From the IMG/VR virus record IMGVR_UViG_3300046018_000239, positions 1-63,997 of that record: 63,997 nt of DNA. One strand, given 5' to 3'. Source of the DNA: a virus. The position numbers and the translations under genes are program-made. The notes below the pieces were generated by a model. It was not told where the DNA came from, ran no database searches, and worked only from the letters and a program-made list of their open reading frames with translations. Below, in pieces: positions 41,443-53,400 of the stretch; position 1 is the first letter of the stretch; every line of letters starts with the position of its first letter.

Positions 41443-44400
41443 CGAACCTCGCTTCTGACGATTGGGCTGGCTTTGAGCCAGTGGCCGCTGACGAGTGGGC
41501 TGGCTTTGAGGCGGCCCCGGCCGTTCCGCCACGCCAGGCCGAACCGCGCAGCCCCACCGAGCCCCCGATCGTGGCCGGGCAACCCTTCTGGCGCCCCGGT
41601 GCTGCCGAAGCTCCCCGCGCGCTGGAGGCGGTATCTGCCGCGCCCCCGCCAGCGCAGGCGGCATCCCCACCTCCGCCGCCCGCAGGCCCGCCGGCCCCGC
41701 GCATGGGCAACCCCGGCGCCCGCATGGCGCGGCCCATCGAAGGGTTCGACGAACCTGCGCCGCTGCCCGGCCCCCAGCCGCTCATGCAGGAAGTGCCGAT
41801 GGAGTTGTTCCCCGGCAGCCCGCGGAATCTGCGGCCGGCGGGGCAGCGGGTGGATACCCTCAACTTCACGGACCCGCAGGGCCGCGTCACCAGCACGGTG
41901 CGCCAGCCGGTGCCCGACGACATGGCGACGCCGCGCCCGCCGCCGGAGTTCCCGGACCCGCAGGAATACACGCGCCCGCAGCAGCGCGACTACGCCAGCC
42001 TGACGCCAGGCCAGCGCGCCGGGGACCAGCTGCGCAGCGGCGTGGAGACGCTGAAGCAGGGCATCGACAGCATGGGGCTGGGCGGCATCTACGGCCAGTT
42101 GCAGCAGATCGACCGGGCCGACCAAGCCGCGGCGAGCGGTACGCCTCTGGCAAGCCCGCGCCGCATGGAGGCGGCGGCCGGCGGCGGCATGGACGCGCTC
42201 TCCCCGCAGCAGCGCGCCATCATGCGCGAGCGGCTGGAGGCCGAGGCCGGCCAGAAGCTGACCAGCATCATCACCTCCTCCAACCGGCAGGCGCTGCTTG
42301 CCAGCAACCCGGCCGCGCGTGCCATCACCGAAGCCGGCAACGAAGGCCGCTGGCGCGACGCCTGGCGCATCTTCCTGACGGACCCGGGCGGAATCATCCA
42401 GCAGTTCGCCGTCGAGAGCGCGCCCCTATCGGCGCCGATGATCGTCGGCGGCTTGGCGGCTGGCCTTGTCGGCGGCCCCGTCCTCGGCGCGCTGACCGCG
42501 TTCGGCGGCAGCTACGGGACCGAGTTCGGCCCCGGCCAGGTGCAGGCCATCCTGGAGGCGCTACGGGCCCGTGGGGTGGACGTGACCGACGAGCGGGCCG
42601 TGGCCGGATTCCTCCGCACGGACCCGCAGATTGCCATCGACGCAGCCAGCGAGGCCGGGCGTGCCGCGCTTGGCCCGGCCGCCTTCGACGCCATGGGCAT
42701 GGGCGCGGCCGGCGGCCTCCGGCGCGGCGCGGGCTTCCTGCGGAATGCCGGGGTCGTGGGGCGGAATACCGGCCTTGAACTGGCGGGCGAGCCGGCTGGT
42801 GCCGCGCTGGGCCAGATCCTCGGCGGCGGCAGCATCGACAAGCCGGGCGATCTGATCGGCGAGTTCCTCGGCGCCGGGCCGCAGGTCGTCGGCAGCACGG
42901 CCTACGGCACGCTGATGGAGATGCGGCAGCCTTCACCCCTGGCCGGCGTGACGGCACAGCAGCCGCAGGACCAGACCACCACGGCGCCCAACCCGGGCAT
43001 GCCGGCAGACCCCCAGGCGCCTCCTCCGGCAGCCGGGGTGCCTCCGTCCCAGGTGCAGCCTACGCAGGACGTCCCGCCTGCCGCGCCTGGGGCGGGGGCT
43101 GCTGTCCCCCCCGCTGGGCCAGCGCCTCCTCCGGTCCACGTCAACCCCGGCGCCCCGGACCTGGAGGCGGACCTTCAGGACCCGCGCCCGGCCGAGCAGA
43201 TCGAGGCGGAGAAGGAGGCAGCCGCACAGGCTGCCCTCCAGCAGGCCCAGGCCGCGCTTCCCCGCGGCTGGACGGTGGAGCGCCAGGACGGCGACTTCCT
43301 GCTGTTGGACCCGCACGGCAACGAGGCTGGGGCGCTGAACCGCGCTCCCGATGCCGAGGCGGTAGAAGGCTGGCGGCGGCTGGCAGAGCAGGCCAACGCG
43401 ACGGGGGTCTATAACGACGCCATCCGCGACGGCGACGGCACGAAGGCCGCGCCGGTGCAGGCCGTGCGCCCGGGTGACGTGGACCATGCTGCCGGCCAAG
43501 CCAACCCCGCGCCGACGCCAGCCCAGGCCGAGGCAGGGAACTACGCCAAGGGGCATGTCCGACTGCATGGCTTGGACATCGCCATCGAGACGCGGAAGGG
43601 CGAGACGCGCACCGGAGTTGGGGCTGATGGGCGCCCGTGGTCCGTCCAGATGCCGGCCCACTATGGCGAGGTGAAGGGCACGGTCGGCAGCGACGGCGAC
43701 GCGGTGGACGTGTACCTCGGCCACGACGCCGAGAACCCGAACGGCACGGTCTATGTCATCGACCAGGTGGATGCCGACACCGGCAAGTTCGACGAGCATA
43801 AGGCCATCATCGGCGCCGGCTCGCTGGCTGAGGCGCAGCGCCTGTACCACGCCGCGTTCAACGATGGCCGCGGCCCGGATCGCATGGGCGCGGTGCTGCC
43901 GCTGACCCTGCCGGAGTTCAAGGCCTGGCTGGCGAGCGGCAAGACGAAGCAGCCGCTGAACCCGGCGCAGATCTCCAAGGGCATCCGCGACCGGCGCGCT
44001 GCGGCCGCCCAGCAGCAGAAGGCCGAGGCTGACGCGAAGGCGGCCCAGGCGGCGGAGGAGAAGGCCCGGAAGGATGCCGAGGGGCAGAAGGTCAAGGCCG
44101 AGGCTGACAAGCGCGCCGACGCGGCCAAGCAGTACCAGCGCGTCCGCAGCCTGATCCACAAGCTGCGTGAAGCGGGCATGACGGACTATGCCAAGAGCCT
44201 GGCCGAGATGGTCCAGAACAACCGCAAGCAGGGCGTGCCGCCGGGCGCCGCCGGCGTGGACGAACTGGAGGCTTCGGTCACGCGGACCATTGCCCAGCAC
44301 ATCGAGAAGCAGGAGGCCGAGCGCGTCCGCAAGCTGGCCGAGCAGAAGCGCCGGCAGGACCTGGAGGCGGAACAGAAAAAGGCCAAGGAGGAGGCCGCGG

Positions 44401-47400
44401 CCCCCGAGGGAGAAAAAGGGGAGAAGAAAGGGGAGAAAACTGCCGCCCCCAAGCCGGAGCCTGTGGCGCCAGCGGTCGATCCAGAACCGTCGCCTGCGCC
44501 CGCCCCGGCCGGCCCTAAGCTGCTAGTGTCCGACGACCGCATGGCGGAACTGAAAGCCAAGCTGAAGGCCAAGATGCAGGGCCAGTTGAACGCTGGCCTG
44601 GACCCCGAGATGATCGCCCTCGGCGCGGAACTGGCGGTTGGCTACCTGGAGCGCGGCACCCGCCGGTTCGCCGCTTGGTCCGCACAAGTTGTTTCGGACC
44701 TCGGGGAAGAAGTGCGCCCTTTCCTCCGGGCATGGTACGAGAGCGCCCGCTACTACCCCGGGTTCGACAATGCCGGCATGACGCCGGCCGCGCAGATCGA
44801 CAGCGGGGAACCCGAAGGAGACGACAATGCTGACGGACAGGGAGGTTCTGACGCTTCAGGCGGAGGCACGGCGCCGGCGGCGGGACCCGCAGTTGATCCA
44901 GAACCTGGAAATGCACAGCCGGATCCTGAAGTCGTGGGAGACGGAGCGCCCGGCGATGTGGGCGCGGCTCCAGACGCAGAACCTGTCGGAGACGATGGCC
45001 TTCCTGGCGCAACAGCGGATGTGGGAGGAACGGGACCGGCTGGTGGAAGCGGGAATGCCGATAACGGACGCCCGCGAGGAGGCCGAGCGCAACCATCTTC
45101 TGCTGGGGCCGGAAGCGGAAACGGAGGAAACGGCGCCGCCGACGGAGGAACTGGAGGAAGCGGTGCAGGAAGTGCCGGAGGTGTAGCCACCCCGAGCCCG
45201 GCGGGCCCTTCCGCCGGCGACTTCCACATTGATGACCCCGCGGCCTACCTGGGCGGCGGGCCGGTCGCGCGGTTCAACCGCAACCGCGCCGCGATCGAGA
45301 CGCTGAACGCCGTCCGGGACAGCGACCGCCCTGCCACCCGCGAGGAGCAGGAGAAGTTGGCCGGCTATACCGGCTGGGGTTCCTTCGGCCAGGACCTGTT
45401 CAAAGGTTCATGGCAGAACCCCAATCCTCGGCCCGGTTGGGAGGAGCGCGACCGCTGGCTACGCGCGCACCTGGGCCGCCCGGCCTGGGAATCAGCCCAG
45501 GCCAGCATCCTCAACGCCCACTACACGGACCCGCCCGTGGTGCTGGCCATGTGGGACATGGTGCGCCGCGCCGGCTTCGAGGGTGGCAGGGTACTGGAGC
45601 CGTCCATGGGCACCGGCAACTTCTTCTCCCTCATGCCGCAGGACTTGAAGGCCCGCAGCGACCTGACGGGAATCGAGTTGGACACGACCACGGCGGAAAT
45701 CTCCAAGCTGCTGTTCCCGGACTCCAACGTGCGGCAGATGCCGTATCAGGACAGCCGCACCCCGGACGGCTTCTATGACGTGGTGATCGGCAATTGGCCC
45801 TTCGCCGGTCAGACCGTCGCCGACCGCCGCCACGGCAAGATGAAGCCGACGCTGCATGACTTCTTCTTCCTGAAGGCGCTGGACCAGGCGCGCGCCGGCG
45901 GCCTTGTCATCGGCATCACCAGCCACGGCACCATGGACAAGGAGGGCACGCGGGTACGCGCGCACCTGGCGCGCAACGCGGAACTTGTGGCGGCCATCCG
46001 CCTGCCGACCGGCGCGTTCGAAGGCTACGCCGGGACTGCGGTGGTCACGGACATCGTGGTGCTGAAGAAGCGGGCGACCCCACTGCTGGAAACTCCGGAC
46101 GAAGCCTGGGTAAAGGCGAGTATGGTGCCGACGCCGGCCGGCCCGGAGGTGCGCCTGAACGAATACTTCCGGCAGAATCCGGAGCGCGTGCTGGGCACCG
46201 TCAACTTCGGCAGCGGCACGACGCAAGGCTCGGCTGGGCTGATCGTGGATCGGCCCGACAACCTGATGGAGAAGCTGACCGCTGCGGTCGAGGCGATCCC
46301 CGAAGGCGCCTATGAGCGCGAGCGCGCCAACGACCACATCACCTACATCACCAACCACACCGCCGACCGCGAGGGCGCCCTGGTGTTCCAGGGCGATGAG
46401 GCGTTCGTCGTGCGCGGCGAGCAGCTTGCCCCGGCCCACCAGGTCGCCAAGTTCCTGGTGAAGTCGGCGAAGGAGAACGCATCGCGGTTGCAGCAGCTGC
46501 GCGACCTGGTGGCCATGCGCCGCGCCTACGCCGAACTCATCACGAAAGAGCGCGCCGGCCAAGATGCCGAAGCGGAGCGCACCACGCTGCGCCAGCAGTT
46601 CGAGGCATTCACCAAGGCGAATGGCCCGCTGAACAAGTCGTTCGGCCTGGCCTACTTGAGCAAGATCGACGACCCGTTCTACCCGGCGCTGGCGGCGCTG
46701 ATGACGAAGGACGGCAAGCCGGCGGCGATCCTGTCGCGCTCGACGATGCGCGCGAAGCCGAAGCTGGAGAACCCCAGCATCGCCGACGCCTTCGTGTTGG
46801 CCCGGCAGCAGAGCATCCGGCCGACGCTGGCCGAGATCGCGGCGCTGACCGGCAAGCCGGCAGACGAGGTGAAGGCCGGGCTAATCAAGTCCGGCGCGGT
46901 GTTCGAGACGGTGGACGGGGACGTGGAACCGTCCGACCTGTACCTGTCCGGAAATGTCCGGGTGAAGCTACGCCAGGCGCAGGCGGCGGTCGCCGAGGGC
47001 CAGAAGCACCTCCAGCGGAACGTGGACGCGCTGAAAGAGGTGCAGCCCAAGGACGTGCCCTACTACGACATCGAGGTGCAGCTTGGCGCGACCTGGGTGC
47101 CGGAGGACGTGTACGAGGATTACGTCGCGCACATGCTGAACCGGCCCAACACCGAGGGCATCAACATCCGGTTCACGCTGGGGCGGTGGAAGGCGCGGTT
47201 GACCGGGCTGAACAACCTCTCCGCGGCCCGCAGTGGCTTCGGCATGGATGACCGGCGCGTGCCGTTCTCCCGCCTCCTCCAGGCGGCAATGTCCAACCAG
47301 ACCTTCAAGGTCATGGCGAAGGACGACAAGGGGACCGAATACGTGGACCCCAAGCCGACCAAGCAGGCGGCCGACCGCATCGCCAATATCCGGGCATCCT

Positions 47401-50400
47401 TCGGGGAGTGGCTGTGGAAGGATGCCGAGCGCCGGGTCGCCCTGGAGCAGTCCTACAACGAGACGCGCAACGCCCATGCCACGCCGAAGTACGATGGCAG
47501 CTTCATGGCCTTCGAAGGCATGGCGCTGTCGCTCGGCCGCGGCGAGTTCCAGCTGCGCCAGCACCAGGTCAATGCCATCTGGCGCGCGGTGGTGAACCGG
47601 AAGTCGATCAACGCCCATGAGGTGGGCACCGGCAAGACGTTCACCATGGGCGGCATCGCCGTCGAGAGCCGGCGCTACGGCATCGCCAAGAAGCCCCTGA
47701 TCCTGGCCCACAACGCCAACAGCAAGGCGGTGTCGAGCGAGATCCAGGCCATGTATCCGGCGGCCAAGGTCCTCTACATCGACAACCTCGCCCCGTCCGA
47801 GGTGGAGGTGCAGCTTCGGCGCATCGCCAACGACGATTGGGATGCGATCGTGGTCCCCCACTCGCAGATCGACCGTTTCGCGCTCTCGAAAGAGACGCTG
47901 ATGGAGATCGCCAAGGAGGAGATCGAGGCGCTGGAGCAGGCTGCCATCGAGGCGGCCAAGGAAGACGGAAGCAGCGTCGATGTGGACGACATGGACGCCA
48001 TTCGCGCCGGCGACAAGAAGGCCTCCGGGCGGCTCCGCTCGCCCACGGCGAAGGACCTGGTGCGCGCCCGCAACTCGGTCCTGAACAAGATCGACGCCCT
48101 GGCCATCCGTGCCAGCCGCGACAAGGCGGTGCAGTTCGAGAACCTGGGGATCGACATGATCCTGGTTGACGAGGCGCATGAGTTCAAGAAGCCGCCCATC
48201 GTCACCGGCATGAAGATGAAGGGGCTGCAGACGCAGACCTCGGATATGTCGATCGCGCTGAACTTCCTGACCAGCTACGTGCGGCGGCAGAACAACGGCA
48301 ACGGCATCCACACCTTCACCGGCACGCCGATTACCAACACGCTGGTCGAGATCTTCCACCAGATGCGGTACGTCATGCTGGAGGAAATGAAGGCCGCCGG
48401 CGTCGATACCTGGGATGCTTGGTTCGGTAGCTTCTCCCGAGAGGTGCAGGACGTGGAGTTGTCCGCGGCCGGCGAGTATGAGCCGATCACGCGCCTCGCC
48501 GCCTTCATCAACGTGCCGGAACTGCGCCGCCTGGTGGGCCAGTACCTGGACGTGGTGTTCGGCGACGACATGCCGGAGATGCAGCCGCGCCGCACCGAGA
48601 GCGGCAAGACGATGGCCTCGCCCGACCTGACCGAGGCGGAGCGCGTCGAACTGGAGAACGGCCGCACCGAGAACGCCGGCGACCGGCCTTACAAGAAGGT
48701 GGTCAACGTCACCTCGGAAATGACGGACGAGCAGGTCGCCCTGTTCGAGCAGTTCCAGCAGGACTCGCGCACCTTCCGCAACGCCAAGGGGAAGGAGCGC
48801 CGGCGCCTGATGGCAATCGGCGACCCGTCCAGCCCGGTCATCGTGGAGGGCGGCGCCAACCTCGCCAGCTTCGACGAGCGGATGTATGACCGCGACCGGC
48901 TCCGCGACAACCCGCTGCACGGCCAGGAAGGCACCGCCCCCCTGGACCCGCGGAGCAAGGTCGCCCAGGTCGTGAAGAACGTGACGGAGATCTACAACTC
49001 CGACCCGCGCGCCAATCAGGTCATCTTCGCCGACCAGGGCTACAACAGCACTTCCGAGCGCGCGATACCTGAGACGGACCCGAAGCAGACCAAGCGGGTC
49101 AAGACTTTCTCCGCCATCAAGGACCTGGTGGAGCGTCTGGTGGCGTCGGGCATCCCGCGCGAGCAAATCGCCCTGGTGACGGGCGGGGCCAGCGCGGAAA
49201 AGAAGTTCGAGATCTCCGAGGCCATGAACGAGGGGCGGCTCCGCGTCGTCATCGGCCTGTCCAGCACGCTTGGTGTGGGCGTGAACATGCAGCGCAACCT
49301 CCGCGCCATGCACCACATGGACGCCCCCTACATGCCGGGCGACCTGGAGCAGCGGAACGGGCGCGGCTGGCGCCAGGGCAACCAGTGGAACACGGTGCTG
49401 GAGTACCGCTACATCACCGATCGGCTAGACGGCCGGCGCTGGCAGATCCTGGCAGTCAAGCAGCGGTTCATCCTCTCGTTCATGAAGGACAACAACGCCG
49501 CCAGCCGCATCATCGAGGGCGAGGCGGCGGCTGACGCTCCGTCCGACTTCCTGGAAAGCTTCGCCGAGGCGGCGGGCGACCCGCGCGCCCTGACCCGGGA
49601 GCAGATGAAGCGGAAGCTGGAAGGGCTGAACCAGGCCGAGCGCATGCACGGCCAGGCGGTGGCCGACTCCAAGAAGATGCTCGCGGACCAGTTGACCGAG
49701 AAGAAGCGCATCGCCGATTGGCTGACCGACGCCGAGAAGGAAGGCGGCCCGGTCGGGGCCGTGGCCGAGTTCGTCGAGCGCACGAAGGGCGACGCCTTTG
49801 AGGCGGTGATCGGCGGGAAAAAGGCGACGACCCGGGCCGAGGCGACCGACGCCGTGAAGGCGCTGACCGCTGACATGCGGCAGGGCGATTCCCAGCGCCC
49901 CGCGGGCCAGATTGCCGATGCGAAGATCACGATGGCCTGGCCGCGCCTGGGGTCCACGCCGGAGATTGCCATCAAGCTGGGCGGCTGGGACTTCTTCGGG
50001 ACCAGCATCGCCAGCCTGGAATCGCAGATCCGCAACTTCCTGAAGGTGCCGGCCACGCGCCGGCAGCAGGCCAGCGAGATCGAGGCGAACATCGAACGCC
50101 TGCGTGAGGTGGTTGCCGCGCCGTTCAGCCGGGCCAAGCAGTTGAAGGCGGCCAAGCAGACGCTGGAGGACCTGGAGGCGGACCTGACCGCCAACCCGGT
50201 CGCCCCGCCCGGCTGGCTCCGCATCGGCACGCCGCGGGAAAGCACGGTGTTCTGGCAGGGCAAGCCCTTCACCGTGACCGGCCACCGCTGGAACAAGGAC
50301 GGATGGTTCGTCCTGGCCGAAGATGACCGCGGCGGCGTCGTCATCCCCTACACCGAGGCGACGGACCAGCAGGGCATCCCCGCCTATGAGGAGCGGCCGT

Positions 50401-53400
50401 TCACGTCGCCGGTGGTGGTGGACCCGAAGGCGGCCGGCGCCCAGGGCGGCACCACCGTCAACTCCGGCCTGCCGTTCAGTCCCGAGAACTTCCGCCGCTT
50501 CATGCTGGAGCCGGCCCAGGCTGGCATCCGCGCCGCGACCGAGGCCTTCCAGCGGGTGCTGGACCGGGTGGTGGAGGCGGTGATGAACCGCCAGCGCCCG
50601 GTGCCCGGCAACATCGTCGTGGCCGACAAGGCGCGGGCGGACACGCTGACGCCGTTCCTGTCGCGGCTGCGGCTGCCCAACCGCATGTTCCGGCGCTGGC
50701 CGGCCCTGGCGTCGCTGGTGGACCAGGGCATCAAGGCCGAGGAGCATATGTCCATCTGGACGAAGCGCCTGGCGGCCAAGCTGGACAACCTGCTGGGCTC
50801 GCTGAAGCGCGGCCGCGGCGACCGCGAGAAGGTCATGGCGGCGCTGCTCGACGCCGATGCCAACGAGGTGGACATTGAGAAGGGCGACGTGGCGGATGCC
50901 CATTGGGCGGCGCACGGGCTGAACGCGGCCGAGGCTTCGGCGGCGGCCGGGCTGAACCGGCTGCTGGTGGAGGTGGCCCGCTTGGTGGACCAGCACCGGC
51001 GGGCCATGCTGCCCAAGGTGGTCGAGGCCAAGGCGACCGTGTGGCGCCAGATGAAGGCGCTGATGGACAGCGCCAGCGTGGCGGGCCCGCAGTACCAGCA
51101 GGCCTACCGCCGCCGGTCCTACCTCAACCGGCGCATCCGCGAGGGCAAGGGCGACCTGGCGGCGCACGCGGCCGAGATCCGGCAGATCAACGACGACCTG
51201 CGGGCCATGCGCGCCAGCGACCCCAGCATCCAGGACAGGCTGGACGACCTGCGCGAGCAGTACGACGCCCTGGAGGCGCGGCTGCAGGCGACCAGCGTGC
51301 GGACCCGGAAGGGCTACTTCCCCCACAAGTTCTTCGGCAGCTGGAGGCTGTACGAAATCACGAAGGAGAAGGACCCCGACACGGGCGAGCCTGTCCGCCG
51401 CGAGATCACCAGCGATCAGGGGTTCTACGACACCCAGGGCGAGGCGATCGCCGCGGCCGAGGCGTTCCTGAAGGAGAACCCTGGCGCGTCGCTGCGGGTA
51501 GAGCCCAAGGTGACGGTGTTCCCGGGCAACTCCGGCGGAGCGGTCCTGTCCGATGCGGCCTTCGGCAAGCTGACCCGGCAGTTGCAGAAGCAGGCCGGGC
51601 TTGAGGGCGAGGCGCTGGCCGAGGCGCTGAAGGGCGTGGCCAAGCGCCAGAGCCGCCGGCGCGTCTTCAGCCCCAGCCTCCAGCGGAAGGGCGCCGAGGG
51701 CTTCGCCGAGGACCTGGAGCGGGTGATGCGGACCCACATCGCCCAGGCGGTGCGGTACGTGGAACTGGACAAGCTGAAGTGGGCCTACGTCTCCACCATG
51801 GAGCGGCTGGGCCTGTCGGCGGCTGACCCCCGCAAGGTGGAGCGCAGCGGCCAGCAAGAGGTGCAGCGCACCATGGCCGCCTGGTTCCGCGACGTGAACG
51901 GGACCAAGCAGCCTGGCGAGAGCCAGCTTGACGCCGCGATCCAGCGCGCGGGCATCCCCCGGGCGACGCTGGTTGCCTTCGGCGGCATGAGCATGTTCGC
52001 CGGCCTGGTCGGCGCCCCCATCATCAGCCTGCCGGTGGGCGCCTATTTCGCGCTGCGGACGGCCAATGCCCTGAAGAAGGGCGGCGACTTCCCCACCCGG
52101 ACGATCGTCGGCGACATCGCCAGCGACTTTGCCATCCTGAAGTTGGGCGTGCTGAACATCGCCTCGGCGGTGGTCAACCTGACGCAGACGGTGGTGAACA
52201 CCTACCCGGTCCTCGGCGAGAAGTGGACCGCCATCGGCATGAAGCGCGCCTCCGCGGCCTTGTGGTCGCAGGCCCGGAACGCCGCGACGCCTGGCCGCAT
52301 GTCCACCGATGCCATCCTCCTCCAGCGCGCGGACATTGCCAGCCGGTTCAACCTGCAGAGCGAGAACCCGGTGCTGGCCCACAACAAGGACCTGGTGGAC
52401 CGGGTGCGCGGCTGGTTCATGCTGCCCTTTGAATCCGTCGAGCGGTTCAACCGGGCGACGGCGTTCCTCGGCGCCTATGCCAGGGCCGAGGACCAGGGCC
52501 TGTCGCCGGCGCGGGCGACCCAGGCAGCGCAAGACGTGCTTCGCCGCACGCAGTTCCACCAGGGCAACGCCACCCGGCCGGAGATCCTGCGCGACCAGCT
52601 GCTGCGGCTGCCGGCGCAGTTCAAGAACTTCATGGCGCAGCAGATCGGCTTCGTCGTCGGGCTGGAGGGCAAGGAGATCGGCCGCTTCCTGGTCGGCGTG
52701 CTGCTGGTGGCCGGGCTCCTCGGCTTCCCCGGGCTCCAGTTGCTGGACTGGCTGGTGCTGGCCTTCACCGGCGTCAGCGCCATCGGCGAACTGCGCAATG
52801 CGATCCTGACGAGCGGCGCGGCCGGCGAGTTGGCCGGGACCTTCATCGACGCCCTCGGCCGAGGGTTGCCGGCGCTGCTGGGCACCGACATTTCCAGCCG
52901 CGTCGGTGTCGGCGCCGGGTTCCTCCCGGACAGCGGCAGCGACTTCTCCGGCCCGCTGACCGGCACCATCCGGTCCCTCTCCCAGGTGGCGCAGGGGCAT
53001 GGCGGCCTGGCCGACTACCTCACGGCCCTCGGTCCCTTCGGCAACCCGCTGAAGGCGATGGAGGCGGCGGCGAACGGCGCCAGCGCCACCTCCTCCAGGT
53101 TCTGGACCGGCGGCGTGATCGGCGACGGCGAGAGCCGAATGACCAACCCGCGGAAGCGGTCGGAGACGGAGTACCGCCCCACCAACGGCGAACTCGTCCG
53201 GTACGGCCTCGGCTTCCGGCCCCTCAGCCAGTCCCTCCAGGCGGACCAGCGCGCGGTCCAGGCGCGGGAGACGAAGGAGCGCACGGACAAGCAGAACCGG
53301 GCGCTGGCGGCCTACGTGCAGGCCCGGTGGGATGGCGCCCCGCAGGAGAGGCTGGTGGAACTGGCCAACGCCGCGCGCCGGGCCGGCGTCACGCAGCGCC

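Noticed and set aside
46968-53000. Very long open frames on the minus strand opposite the giant gene (about 780 and 1190 codons)
   Set aside because: They are a by-product of high GC: the plus-strand gene has strong domain signatures, while the minus frames are Arg/Gly/Leu/His-rich without recognisable motifs.
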